Below, in pieces: positions 1 to 12,600 of a stretch of DNA of 64,000 bases (position 1 is its first letter; each line of letters starts with the position of its first letter). Where the stretch lies: the NCBI GenBank assembly GCA_947396885.1, contig OX377202.1, positions 1,054,001-1,118,000 of the forward strand. The letters are read 5' to 3'. The notes beneath the pieces are model-generated. The model searched no databases. It saw only the letters and a program-made list of their open reading frames with translations, and was not told where the DNA came from. The translations under genes and the position numbers were made by a program. Source of the DNA: Heligmosomoides polygyrus polygyrus (Eukaryota > Nematoda > Chromadorea > Rhabditida > Heligmosomidae).

Positions 1-58
1 GCCACGGCTTCGTATGGAGTATTAGGAGTTAGCAAAGGAAATGGTGATGCCACGGCAG
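1..58. repeat. short degenerate repeat unit (GCCACGGC-bounded, ~48 bp), left copy
   Basis: A block bounded by GCCACGGC and ending in GGTGATGCCACGGCAG recurs at about 1466-1570. Units are about 48-49 bp and diverged. No function is visible. Confidence 0.45.
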
Positions 59-1166
59 ACAACTATCAGCCGCGCACAAGTCAAGTTCTTGGAGAGGTGC
101 ACGCGTAGGTGATCAAGAAAGAATGTAGTCGCGTAGAATATTGAGAATTAATAATGGGATTTTTTAGGTTAACCAGCTGGACTTTTAATTTTATTAGCGT
201 GTTCTGCAGGCTATTTATATATGTCAATCATCGCTTAAACAGTGAACCTGTAACATTTTTGACAAAAGAAAACGATGACGTTGGTAGGTATTGAGTACAG
301 CACCTTCTGCCTCAATACTAACAGAAACTGAGATTGCCTTTACATATTTGGTCGAACTCTTGGCTACTGTAAAAGTCTGGATGACTGCATAGAGTTAAAA
401 AATTCACGCACGTCATGGACAAGCATTAGTAAGAGCTTAGTCGTCATGAAAAGTTTAAGTTTTCACTTTTATAGCCAGTTAAAGGTTGCTCAGACTTCAG
501 GAGTGGCGGAACTCATCTAGTTTGTAGAAACTCCTCGTTAAAAGCTTAAAATTTGTTTTCACTCAAATAAAGGGGTCTGTTGGATGGGTGTATCCGTAGT
601 TATGCTTGTGGCAATTTGCTGGCACTGGGAGGTTATGGCGTCGGTGAATTAGAGGTCATGCTAGGCAGAGTGAGCGGAGAGGAATTGAAGAACACTTCTT
701 GTAACAGTGTAGATAATTATCACCGGGCACAAATTAGTCACACTATTGCGTCCTGTTGGTTTCCAATATACTCTCGAAGTTCTTCACAACAGACTGGGAA
801 AGGCCACATTGTTCTTGAGACAAGTCAGCAGTTAAAGAATCATTGTGAGGATGATCCACATAGTTAGTCTGAAGGTGGGAGGATTCACAAAGAGCGTTCC
901 TTGTAGGGCATATCCGATGAGCGAATATATGTATATGAATATACAATAACGGGTTTTGATTTTGTCAGAGAAACATAGTTTTTATATATCTCCATCTCCA
1001 TGGTAGGTGGTGCGGTCTTTCCCACGCTAAGGGAAGTCAGCAGTTTTCTTTAAAGTCATAAAGCTTTTGGTAGCGTTACCAGCGCTAATTTCAATCACTT
1101 CCTGTGAAATAGCGCAGTGTCGCGTGCAGACTGTTAGTGTAAAGTCGCCATGATCGTGAAGGCGAA

Positions 1167-1373
1167 ATGGACACGTCGCGTCCGAAAACAAAAGCAACCG
1201 TCAAGGACATGACGGACAATCAAGCAATAGAAGCTTGCTTAAAAATTGGATTAAAACGTCTAGTTCTGAGCTATGAGGTACAGTTGCAATTTCTAGAAAA
1301 GCGGAAGCAGCTGAGCCGCCTTGGAAATGGCGCCTTTCCAGATGAGGGAACTGTCGTACTAACTTTACAGTAG
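1167..1373 (+). CDS. uncertain small ORF, 68 aa
   Basis: An ATG-initiated 68-residue frame that is Lys/Leu rich in the middle and could form an amphipathic helix (around residues 25-50). No signal peptide, splice signal or family motif is recognised. It could be a real small gene, an exon fragment or a chance frame. The repeat copy downstream (from about 1466) does not overlap it. Low confidence. Confidence 0.2.
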   Translation: MDTSRPKTKATVKDMTDNQAIEACLKIGLKRLVLSYEVQLQFLEKRKQLSRLGNGAFPDEGTVVLTLQ

Positions 1374-1465
1374 CTGAAGCACCAAAGCGAGTTTTTGAGA
1401 GCTTATGGCTCACTCAATCTACCGAAAACGGTTTATACAATGGTACTGCGAGACAGTAGAGAGAT

Positions 1466-1575
1466 TGGTGATGCCACGGCAGTTACACACCTAACGGAAT
1501 CGATGCCACGGCACATGTGTAGGGTATTGAGAGTCAGCAGAGGTAATGTTGATGCCACGGCACATGCTCATAAGT
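1466..1575. repeat. second cluster of the GCCACGGC-bounded ~48-bp repeat
   Basis: Three GATGCCACGGCA cores lie within about 110 bp. The spacing and intervening sequence resemble the copy at the start of the window, which makes this a short degenerate tandem repeat. Confidence 0.45.
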
Positions 1576-2344
1576 CACCTGCATGGTAACGTTCTTGTAG
1601 GGGCAAAAGCACAGTTAATAGAAAGGGAAATGATGTTATGTCGAGGGAATTGCGGGGAATTTTCAGAGTTCGTAGGGTAATTTCCCCTCTTAAATTGCGG
1701 GACTTCGTTGAGCGGAAAGAAGTGGTGGGCTTGTGAATTCAGGAGAAGCCCTCTATCGGTAATCATTGATGAAGGATAAGATTTCTGAAAACGAAGAGGA
1801 AATATGAGCAGCCACCAAGTAAACCAATGTACGTATAAAGTAGTATTAGCTTCTTTTTTGCTGAGTTGATGAGATCTGAGTATGGTGGCGTTGTTTCGCA
1901 GTCACTTTTGACCATTGGCTGAAGAATTCCTCCTGTTAGACCCCAGGTTGACTGTTGCGTTGTCTGCGTCATTTTTAGACGAAAACGTGTCTCATGGATG
2001 ATTCACTACGCTTTTTTCGAATAAAGGGCAGCTAGCGTCATTGCAGAAATTCTGAAAGAAGGAGTGACATATGTTTATTAAAAGAATAGCAACACAGAAA
2101 ATTTTTAATCAATATTTAAAGCTGAAAGGACTGGACAGAATCGTTCCCCGTTCGCTAGCAATAGCCGAGCTGCCTACATGCGGTTTCGTACTGCTTTCCT
2201 GGTTTCTGTAAGCAGACGCCATTAGTCTTTCTCAACATATCAAAATCAAGTGTAAACAAAGCAAGGTTGCGTCAAACACAAAATACGAGTCTGCACCTTC
2301 CCGGCTAGGCTAGGAGAGTGCTAGGGTTTAAAGTGCGTTTATGC

Positions 2345-2686
2345 TCAGTTTTCTATAGTGTTTGAAAAACCAACCCGGAGCATCTGCAGTATATCAGGAC
2401 TAGAGACGATCCTCGGAGCGATCTGCTGGCAAAGGGAGATCATCTCGTACGTATAGTACAGCACCTCATGGTAACTGCATTGGTCAGTCACGAACTGCAA
2501 GAGGTCACCGTTGTTCATCGAAAAAGTGCTGATTATCAGAGGACGAATCACATTGCGAATGTCCTTGTCGTCCTCCAGATCGAACTCGGCTCCCTGAGCA
2601 ACTGTCTTGCATACGTAACAGTTCGCGAGAGCAAGATCGACGGCGGCGTAGAGAAGAAGAGCCAAAACGATGAGGGCAGTGTTCAT
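2345..2686 (-). CDS. small secreted four-cysteine protein (weakly saposin-like), 113 aa
   Basis: A single open frame of 113 codons. Residues 1-21 form a clear signal peptide: short polar start, Leu/Ala/Val-rich core, and Ala before the predicted cleavage. The mature part has four cysteines, at about residues 23, 26, 70 and 86. It starts with a CxxC pair and is otherwise helical and acidic. Saposin-B-like proteins also start with CxxC, but the remaining cysteine spacing does not match the usual six-Cys pattern, so the family is uncertain. A GGTTGG just after codon 104 could be a splice donor, so the last nine residues may instead be intron. It lies on the opposite strand just upstream of the large plus-strand gene and may be nested in one of its introns. 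No partner gene is evident. Confidence 0.6.
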   Translation of the reverse strand: MNTALIVLALLLYAAVDLALANCYVCKTVAQGAEFDLEDDKDIRNVIRPLIISTFSMNNGDLLQFVTDQCSYHEVLYYTYEMISLCQQIAPRIVSSPDILQMLRVGFSNTIEN

Positions 2687-2699
2687 GGCGCTGAAATCG

Positions 2700-3600
2700 G
2701 AAGGAGTAGAATGGCGAATGCAACCGTGCAGCCAAGAATGCGTTCCGAGGCTGAAGACTAAATACGTCGCCTTTGTGATAGCATCTTACGGGGTGCGAGG
2801 TGAAAAATGACGGAGCGGCAGCGTGACAAGTTTGGGGAAGCGAGCAGCAATTCCATGTATGTTCACCAGCCGAGTGACTCACCTTTGTGTGTGCCTATCG
2901 AATCGTCCCAACTAGCCGCTTAAACCTATAGATGATCGCCAAAGTGCGAAACGTCAGCGAATCGTTCGGAAAGGCCACTCGGTTCAGGAGAAAAGAGATG
3001 GAGCAGCGTCGTTTTTTTGGAGGGTGAGATGTCCCGAAGTCAGCAGCAGTCACTCCATCGTTCCTAATAGGAAGTGCCCAACTAGTTGTGGGCAAATAGA
3101 CGGTCCGGTTCCCTTGTCGAAGAGAGAGGGAGAGAAATGGAGATAAGCGCACGAGGAGAGCGCAAGGAACGGAGTGCAGTACACACATGTTGGTTGCCCG
3201 AAAGATGTTCACATTGTTAGAATGGCCACAAAATTCTTGCCATCGTGCTGCGGAATTTTGCACCTGCAGTCTTTATTTTCAGCATTCAGCGAAGATTTTT
3301 TTGCTTTCTTTCGGCGCTAGAACATTATTACTCCGTCGCTGTTATTAACGTAATAAAAGGGTCATTTTCTCTGTCCCCTGATATGTTCGAAACTTGCCGC
3401 CTGAATGGTTGAAACCTCTATGAACGTCAGAAATTGTTCTCTAAAAAGAGGAATTTTCAATCTCCAAGACTTGACGCACACAAGGCGCATTCCAAATCCA
3501 GTTCGCCAGAAATTCCATTTCCGAAATGTGCTCGTGGTGACCATTTGTTCTTGTTAACCAGTTCAACTGAATAACTTTTCATATTTTTTCATTTTTTTTT
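2700..3600. other. non-coding stretch upstream of the large plus-strand gene
   Basis: I see no supported gene here. A possible extra plus-strand exon (about 3470-3538, acceptor CCAAG, donor GTGACC) is open in two frames, but neither joins the next exon in phase, so I do not call it. Confidence 0.4.
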
Positions 3601-3603
3601 CAG

Positions 3604-6600
3604 AGCCACATCGTGGTACAATTCCCGAGCAAGGCTGGTTCGTGAGATAGGACTGCATAAGATGGGTATCACACATCTGTCCCCACTTGAGGTTGGTGCT
3701 TCAGGTACAGGTGGTTGAGTGTTTAAAGGGAGTATTTATGTAAATTTTCAGTACTTCCAATCACCTACGGAGAACCCTTACCTGGTCCTGGTGTGGAGAC
3801 ATCCGGACGAGTTGCTCGATAAGGACTACCCTCCTGATGACCTCCAGGTTGGTGTTGTGGGGTTCAAGCCACTAATATCTGGCGAAAGACATTGTTAATT
3901 GGCTAAACAATTGGTCTAGGAATTGAGTTACACTAAATTCGTAGTGAAGTGTGGCTGCGGATCAATATCGATTAGGTGGCGCATAAGATCGATATTGATC
4001 ATTTTCATACTGATACACACTCCTTCCCATCCCTCGATTAGGAAATTGGGTCGCCGCCGTTTACTGTTGTTTTTTTCAGATCACGGCTATTGATGCACTG
4101 CCGAAAGGGTACTCGGCAAGTCTTTTCAGACTATACAGACGAGCTGGTGGGAAATTTTCAGCTTTTTTTCATTAAAAGCCACACTTAAAATTATTTATTT
4201 ATTCGTGTCCATGTTTCACATTCATAAGTCCCTTTTCAGATAGCACTCATCTAATGTTGAACAGATCGCCGTGTCTAATCCAAGACCAACTGGAGCAGAT
4301 GAGATCCATCAGGTGGGTCTTGCTGCGGTTAGGAAAGATATGCGGCGTAGTTTTTACTCATGTCGCTGCGTAGCCATCCACCTATATCGAGTAAATGGGG
4401 CGAAAAATTGATGTAGGGGATTTTTGCACTGTCGCGTCGCCCGATAAACATAAACGGGAACCCCATTGGACAAAAGAATATCTATCGGCGTTCATTTTGA
4501 GAGTGCTCCCACCCAACCAGGAAGGCGCCTACACGTTTCGTAAGGGCCTGTTCATACTTCGCGACAGCAGCGACAAGAGCGCAGCGCGCGTGGCGTGCGT
4601 GGCGTGCGCAGCGCGCGGAAGTATGAACAAGCAACAAGAGCGACTGGAGCGACAAGAGCGACTGGAGCGACAAGAGCGACTGGAGCGACTGGAGCGACGG
4701 CGCCGGCGCTCGAGTATGAACACTTTTCGGCGGCGCGCGCTCGGTTTTAATCGATATGCATGTTTTGCACTGGCGACGAGTCGCTCTTGTCGCGAAGTAT
4801 GAACAGGCCCTAAGCGACATCTGCCCTTCAGTCTTTGACCTTAAGCAATCGATAAATTGTAGACTTGCCGGCCTGTAGATCTGTGAAGAAATGAAGTCTG
4901 GAAAGCACGACCGCCAAAGCCCTAGTTCATAGTTGCATCACTGCGCGGAACGGCACTATAGTTATAATAGATATCGATCGGGCGGCGCGAAAAATCGATA
5001 TCTATAGCGATTGTGGTATCGCGCCGCGTGGCGGCGGAAGTATAAACTAGGGCTAAGGCGATGCGCTGTAATGAAGTGAAACCTACACTTTGATCATACG
5101 AACATTAACGTTTACTCGTTAAAGGACCATCAAAATTTTGACATGAGCACACTTATACCCTACGTTCAATCGATCGATATTGATTCCGTGCGCGTCTAAT
5201 CGGTATTAGTGGTGTCACACCTCAGCAAAGGGTGCATAGTGTTATTCCATCTTCAGAAGACCTACTGGAGGCAGGAAATCGTTTTTAGACCTTATCAGAT
5301 TTGTTTAGAAAGAACACGAGGGAGCAGCTGAATATGGTACGAGCTTTCTCATCGGTGCACGAGGTGTTGCTGTCGGGAAAGAACAAAATACCGGTATTTT
5401 CTGACCAATTAGAAATTAGAGTTAAATTGATAGACATTTGTGATAAGGCCAGTGCATATAGGTCAGCTGTCTGCATCTGATTTGGGTTTTTTTTGTGATT
5501 TTGATTTTTTCAAGGAGGCGGACTTTGAAAAATTGCGATCGGCCAGCAAATTGGTGCATTTCGTGGAGACTCCGGTGCTATTTTTCCCAAAATGGCGCCG
5601 GAATATTGCGGAAGTTCGACAGGTTTGTGATCTAGGGAAATTCGGACACCGCATGACTGTTTATTATGTTTTACCCTGGCGTCATTGAAAACATGTCAAA
5701 ACAAGGTAGAACAGAGCAGTAGACTCCATGTCACAGTCTGGAGGTGCTGCATCACATACGTGGAAGCTGCTCCCCTCGATTAGGAGAGACGGGAACTGTT
5801 GTGTGAAGAATGCAACCGCTGTTTAGGTACGTGGTACGGTTGAGCTGGATCCACGAAAAGCAAAAATACCCACTGGACCACTACCGTTGCCTGCGGGGAC
5901 CCGGCAACGAGCCAATACTCTGAGGTATGTCGACTAAGTGGTTTTTATATTTTGGTCTCTACGCGCAGGCCCCGTGAAAGCAGCGATATTGATTGCAACT
6001 GCTGTCTAATCGATATCACTGGTGTCCTCACATTTCCTCGCGGCGTGAGAAACCAAGTATAAACGCTGCAGTATATACTTCGGTCAAAATTGAGGGTTTC
6101 TGTCTCGATTTTGAGCTCCTAACGCAATTTTTCCATTCTACGCCATTTCTAAGTTTAATCGAATTTTCTATTTTGCAGTATTTTCAGCGTGCCACCGTCG
6201 ACACCAGCGCCGTTCAGAATCAGGTCGGAAATTGATGACGACGATCCCTGTCAGGTTAGAAAATCGATAGATCAAGAATCGATTGCAATGAATTTTGAAT
6301 CAAAATAGCGATTTTTTACGCCACTAGCACTAACTAGGAGTGCAACTCAGGTTGTTTGCGTGCTTTATACCTTTCTCGCGGAGCGGCGCACCAATGCGAA
6401 AGGGTTTGGTATCGATCGATCTTGATGCTTAATCGATATTGATTCGGCCGCGCCGCTTAGCGACATAAGTGCCGATCCCCACTACAGCAGGTTTTATACT
6501 TCCGTCCCGGATCGGCGTGGTGTTGTAAATGCTATCCATATCGATCGTCTGCGCCGCCCAATCGATTTCGTAGATTTCGTAGACAAATTCTAGATTTCAT

Positions 6601-9600
6601 AACGCCGTGCCGCCCGGAATCTGAAGTATAAATTCCGCCTAGAGTTGCACGCGCTCGTTGCTGAATATATATTTGATCCTCGCTGATGGAGAGTTGACTT
6701 CAAGAATTTGAAAAAAATGTTTTTTTTTACAGGCGAAAATTCTGTATCTTCTGATGGGCGACTATGTGGCCTATCTATCATCGCTAGGGTTGCAGGTGCT
6801 GAGCATGACGCACTTGGAGAAGAAGTGAGTTCAAAAAGTGTCGGGACGAACTTGTTCTTTAGCCGGAATTTTAAAATTTTTTTAATGTGCTTATAGGAGT
6901 GAAGAGCGTCATATGTATACGATAAACTACGCTCAGGGATGCAAGCATGCGCCGTATGTTGTGATGTACAAGGCAATGAAAGGTATTGTTTGCTTATCCA
7001 GATAGAGGCGTCGTTTATACTTACGTTGCCCGCGCCAGCAACGTCAGTATAAACCCTGACGCCGATCGATATCGATTAGGCAGCGCGTGCAATCGGTTTG
7101 CTGTAGTTTCCGAGCGGCGCAGCAGTCCAATCGATATAGTAATGGCTATCTCCCCGGCACGCGACAATTTATAAACTCCCGATGAATGTTTTCCAGGTGG
7201 CGTTCTGCTTCTAACGCTGTCATTCGCACGACCATACTTCGCGTTCAAAGTGTTCGTCTGGCCGCGAACAAGGCTTAGCGAGGCGATCAATAGGGTTGGT
7301 GACCAAGGATTGAACCCCAATGACTTCCGATTGTTCGATATTCAAGGAGGAGTCGTGTGCGGATGCAGTGCGACAGATCCTAGAACTTCAACAGCTCAAA
7401 GACATCGTCATCGCGCAGTGTCATCTGCACTCGTTCACCTACGACTTCCATCTGAGAATGCTGAGCAGATATCTGGTGGGAAAGGACAAGGTTCGTCAGG
7501 TTTCAGTCATTTGCGGAAAGGTTTAGAGCCTTTCCTAGTCGGGAGGAGTGTAGACGCGCGGGGACTGCACTGTCAAAACAGGTCGAAACGGGATAGAACA
7601 CGTGGCTTAGGTGCCCCTCCAATTAGGAAGACGTTGAGCAAATTCTTGTAGATATTGTGCTATCGTTCTAGATGCTGTTCTCTCCCGGATACAACACTCA
7701 TGCGTTCCTCGTCGATTTTCTGGAATACTACGGCTGTCGACCGCCGAATGCGAGGAACTGTGTTTACGAAGGTGGGTTTTGGGATTACTTAATGGGTTCA
7801 ATAGATGAAGAAAATGAATTAGTAAGATCTGAACATAACGGTATTGTCCAGTGATATAATAGAGCACCTTTATCGATTTTAGAACCGATGTTTTTTATTT
7901 GAAAATCCGACAGGTAAAGGGTTAACCGAATTGCGGAGTCAGCCGTCGCGAATAGGATTGAGTTTGTATGAATAAGAATCCAGTCTTCTGTTGCTAGGGC
8001 CGCCGTCAGGCCTTATAGTACCATACTGGATCCAATAAATAATTCCTTTACCTTACCCAGTACCTTTGGAATTCTGGTCGGAATTTTATCCTTAATACTG
8101 TACTATTTATGCTACACCCACTATATATAAAAAGCCGATTCAAAGATGTGTACGTGCATCTGTTCGTTCGTCCGCACGAAATTGATGGCCGCTCAAGGGG
8201 GACATAGTGGTAACTTACCAATGCATATGTTTTTGGTTCGGTTAATGGATGATGCGAATACAAGAGCCGTGGAACAGCCTTTTGACGAGCAGTGATGATG
8301 ATTGATCGATATTATCGATTTCTCCTGCAGTTGTCAGTTTACGATGCGGAAGACGCGAATAGCGTCTCCAATGAACGAATTTTGCCACAAGCGGGACAAA
8401 TTCTCTCCGTGCTATCGATCTTTGTCTTACTGTACGTGAAGGAGCTTCCTTGCACCCTTATGTCTCTCCGCGCAAAATAGATGACCGCTTATCGGGAATC
8501 ACATCGGTACTTATGAAGCAGAGGGCCCGTGGTGCCGTGGGGTTGCATGTTAACATGTTAACGCGGCAACCCCACGGCACCCGGGGACCGGTGCTTCATA
8601 AGTAGCGGTCCCGTGGTGCCGTGGGGTTGCCGCGTTAACATGTTTGTCGGCAACCCCACGGCACCACGGGCCCTTTGCTTCATAAGTACCATCACATCGC
8701 TAACCGATCAATGATTTATGACAGATTTTTGGATCCATAGGTGATTCATGTAGTATGATGACAGCTAAGTGTAGTTCTCGGCAAGACAACAGTGTCAGTC
8801 AATCGATATCGATCGGCTTTATCGATTTTCTGTCGGATGTTGACCGCTAGAAGTTCGGAAAGTTGATAAAGTGGGTGAATAAGTCGACAAATCGAAATCG
8901 TTTTTTCTTGCATCTGTTTAGTAGATAACATTGAGCAATCTCTACGGTTCTTGCCCTACTATACGAAAAAATTTCGTGCGTCATTCTATCTTTCCGCGCA
9001 AAATTGATGGCCGCTCATAGTGATAAGCAACATGCTGCTATTGGCTAACATTCCCTTGGATAAATAGATTGTGCAAGCATAGTTTCGGTTGCACAGCAAT
9101 CACGGAAAGAACGCCGATCAATCAATATGGATCGATAAAATCGATTTCTCCCCGCAGTTGACCGTTTGAAAAGTATATAATCGGTGTTCGTTTCAGAACG
9201 ATGCACCTACACTCTTCAACATGGCGTTCGAGGAGGTGATGTATGGGACCATTTCTTGAGCTGTGAAAAAGCGTACGGATGGACGGTGTTGAAGCTAAAG
9301 GTATTTGTCACGGACATCGAAACGTGATGAAGAGAATACGCTAGTTCTGACCAGCTGATTTTATTTTAAAAAAGGAAAACATTTTTTTAAGAACAGCGAG
9401 GAACGATCGACGGAGCAGCGTCGCGACGACTTCATGCTGGTGTCGAGCGAGTCAACCTCGTCGAGCGATGGCGTATGTATTCAATGCAGCGTTTATACTT
9501 CAATTCTACAGCGTCTTGCAGCGCAGTAGAATTGGACGTGTTGTTATCGATTATGCAGGCGATGGGTCGATATGTTGGCGACTTAAGTATAAACGACCCC

Positions 9601-12600
9601 TTGTGCTGTCAACGTCAGCTAACCTCTTGACTTCAGATGAAGGAGCTTTTTCGAGTGGGGCTACGCGATCGGCGCGTGGAACGAGACGAGCTGCAGCTGG
9701 TGTTCTACTTGATAGCTGTGGCCACCGACCAGAGTTAGTGCCCTGATAGCGGCTATTAACGGCACCGATTGACGCGAATGTTTCAGCGTCGCCACTGGAA
9801 GAAGAGCGCCACAGGGAAGACTCACGCCAGAGCGAGGTCGGCGAGTTCAAGAACTTCGAGAAGAAGAAGGAAGCGCCGGCGGTGGAGAGCGCCAAGGAAG
9901 TGGAGGCGATGGTGAATCGAATCACGTGCGTTGACATCGCCTGGTCGAGCTTTTAAGTGCGCCCCCGTTAGGAATTTTGCATAAAATGTGAAGAAATGCG
10001 CTTCAGTGACAGCGAATCGGACGGGAATTTCTCCTCCAGACGACGATTCTCGAGCGGCGGGCATCTTCATCAGCAACAGGCGGCCGGCACATTGGCGATC
10101 AACAAGCCGCCTAATTTGGGTAAAGCGTGATTTATACTCGAATCGCTGCGTGTAGCAGTGCACGCCGATGTTGACTATGTCGCATTCAGTCTCGGATGCG
10201 GAGTCGATTCTGAACTCGCCACGGTGTGCCACCGAAGGCTTCCTGAAGGGAGCGGAATCAGATGGCGACGTGCACCGGGTTACGGTGCAAGGAAGTGCGC
10301 CGAGACGGCATCGAAAACCGGCCTGTAACGATGGTGGGTTAGAAAATTCAGAAAAAAATGAAAAAAAAACTCAAAATTCCGATGCTATTAGTAGTCGTCA
10401 ATTTGGTCTACATTTGGGGGGAGGGCGGAGGGCGGGGAAACGCGTCTACCAGTCAGTGCTCGCTCCTCTTAGTCTCTCTAAAGGCTCTTCTTGGTCTCTC
10501 TCGAGGATGTTCGATGCGATCTGATTGGTCTGGTCCGTCTGTCTCTTGCGATGTAGGCCACATTAACGACTAGTATCCCTTGATGGAGGCTTTATGCTTC
10601 CAGTCTCTTCATAGGGCGTCAGAATAATAACGACATAATCGATTTTACGCCTAGTTTAATCAATATAAATTGTTCTTACCCTGCCGCACTGGGTAACGAC
10701 TGTAGTACAAACAGCGCTGACTGGCTTCAAGTCGCAAAACATGGCAGTGTATAAGACGACATTTATACTTCAGTTGCCCGTCGACATGGCCTCGCGAAGG
10801 CTGTCAATATCAGTCATCTGTGCTGCCTACTCGATATTGCTAGTTCTCATAACGTTATGCCGTCTGGCGACCGAGGAATAAATCCCTTCTGAGGTCCTGA
10901 TTATACAGTTCGCAGTTCAGTCGCAGTTCCATCGATTATGTTGGTAGGGGATCGATATCGATCGATGACTGCGACGTATTGAGACGCAGAGCGGCGATAT
11001 AGGCATAAGCCAGTATGAAGTTCGGTTTATACTTCAAGAGCATATCGCTATGCATTCCATGCTCATCGATTCAAGCCGTTCTTGGACTGATCGATTTGCA
11101 TGGAATGCATTGCGATTCCCTACGTCTTGTGGAAGTGTGTACGCTCCCAAATAACTAGGACCGTTCATAGTTGGCGACGTGGGCGACTGAGTCGCCGATA
11201 CGAGGTGTACTAATCGAACGATCGTCTGGAAAAATCGATATGTATGTTTTACCGGATGTCCAGTAGCGCTCGACATGAGCTATGGACAGGTCGCAACGCG
11301 AAGAGTTGCGGGCCGTTCCTCAGTGATGCTACCTGGCTATTTGAACTGTTTAGACGGCACGATTCCTGGCGAGCAGGTCACCTATATACATTTCCTGAGC
11401 GCTCGACAAAGAATTCTCCAGAAGGTATGGTATTGATTTTTTGCGCGCGGACGTTCAAGTATGAACTCCCGAGTGTGGATTCGCGCTGTGATGCCGCATT
11501 GTTTAGGAGGTCGAGGATGCTGTTTCGCAGTTCGGCACCCAATTGGCGAACTGTGTGAAAGAGGCGGAGTTCCTATGCAGGCGAGCGAGTATGTGGAAGC
11601 AGGTGAGCGGCTTCTGATCTCCTTTGATTGGTTTCTGTCCATAATGTTGACTTTCTCAGGTACTGCTGCCGAAGACTGGCCGCTTTGCACAGCCGACGAC
11701 TGGTCTGAGCAGTATTTTCCTCGGATCGAACCCGAACAGGCGGGTTTTGTCGTATATTCTAATGCCTGAGCAGTGTTCTCGTCAAACTGGACGATTTCAG
11801 AAGTCTTGACCCGTGGCACCAACTGCGGACCGTATCGCACCACGAGACGATGGAGCCGTCGAAGCTGAAGACGTTGATATCGATCGTTAGCCAGCATACC
11901 ATGGAGAGTCGAGAGCCGCGGTAAGAGATTCTGAGCGAGTTGGACACTTTTTCATCGACTTTGGGTGAAATGATGCGGTTGAACTTAGATGGGGAAAAAT
12001 ATCGATTAGCTAGCACGGCTTATCGATTGACGGCGGATTTTGTTAATGTCGCTCATCGTGACGGCTGGAGTATAAACTCTGCCTTGTGTTGACCTTTTCA
12101 AATGAACTCGTTTTAGACTTCGTGAGCTTCTACAGGGCTCAAACTGTGCCCGCCTGTGTCGCTTCCTATTCGCTCGTTACGGACCAGATCGATGTCGATT
12201 TTTTGAGTTCCCGAACTCGACGGAGAAGGTTCGTTTCGTCAATTTTAAACGGGTAGCTCTCTTACCTAGCTAGGGTTTAAGCAGCCTGCACGATATTGCC
12301 TGGAACTACAGTGCGTGGCGCAATCCGGGTTTATTAGAGCTGACGTCTGTCACTATGCCTGGTTTAGCTTTATCTGGTTCAACATTGACCCATGCGTGAA
12401 GCCCACGCATCAGAGGTTGACACCGTCCTCCATATGAAATAATTAGTCCGTACGTGCGTCCGTATGTGCATCCGTATCTGGAGTGCCAACTATTCTGGTT
12501 GATGGTATCAATTTTTCCATACAATCGGTGGCGTAGGTATATACAGGTGTACAAGACCACAAGCAAAAAATTTTAACCAATCAATATCCTTCGATAATAT

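Noticed and set aside
2505..2882. 125-codon minus-strand frame overlapping the secreted-protein gene
   Set aside because: Alternative frame of the same locus. The 113-aa frame has the signal peptide and sensible composition.
5827..5924. alternative frame of the SZT2-like exon (YVVRLSWIHEKQKYPLDHY)
   Set aside because: Protein-like, but it ends in a stop before the donor and does not join either neighbour in phase.
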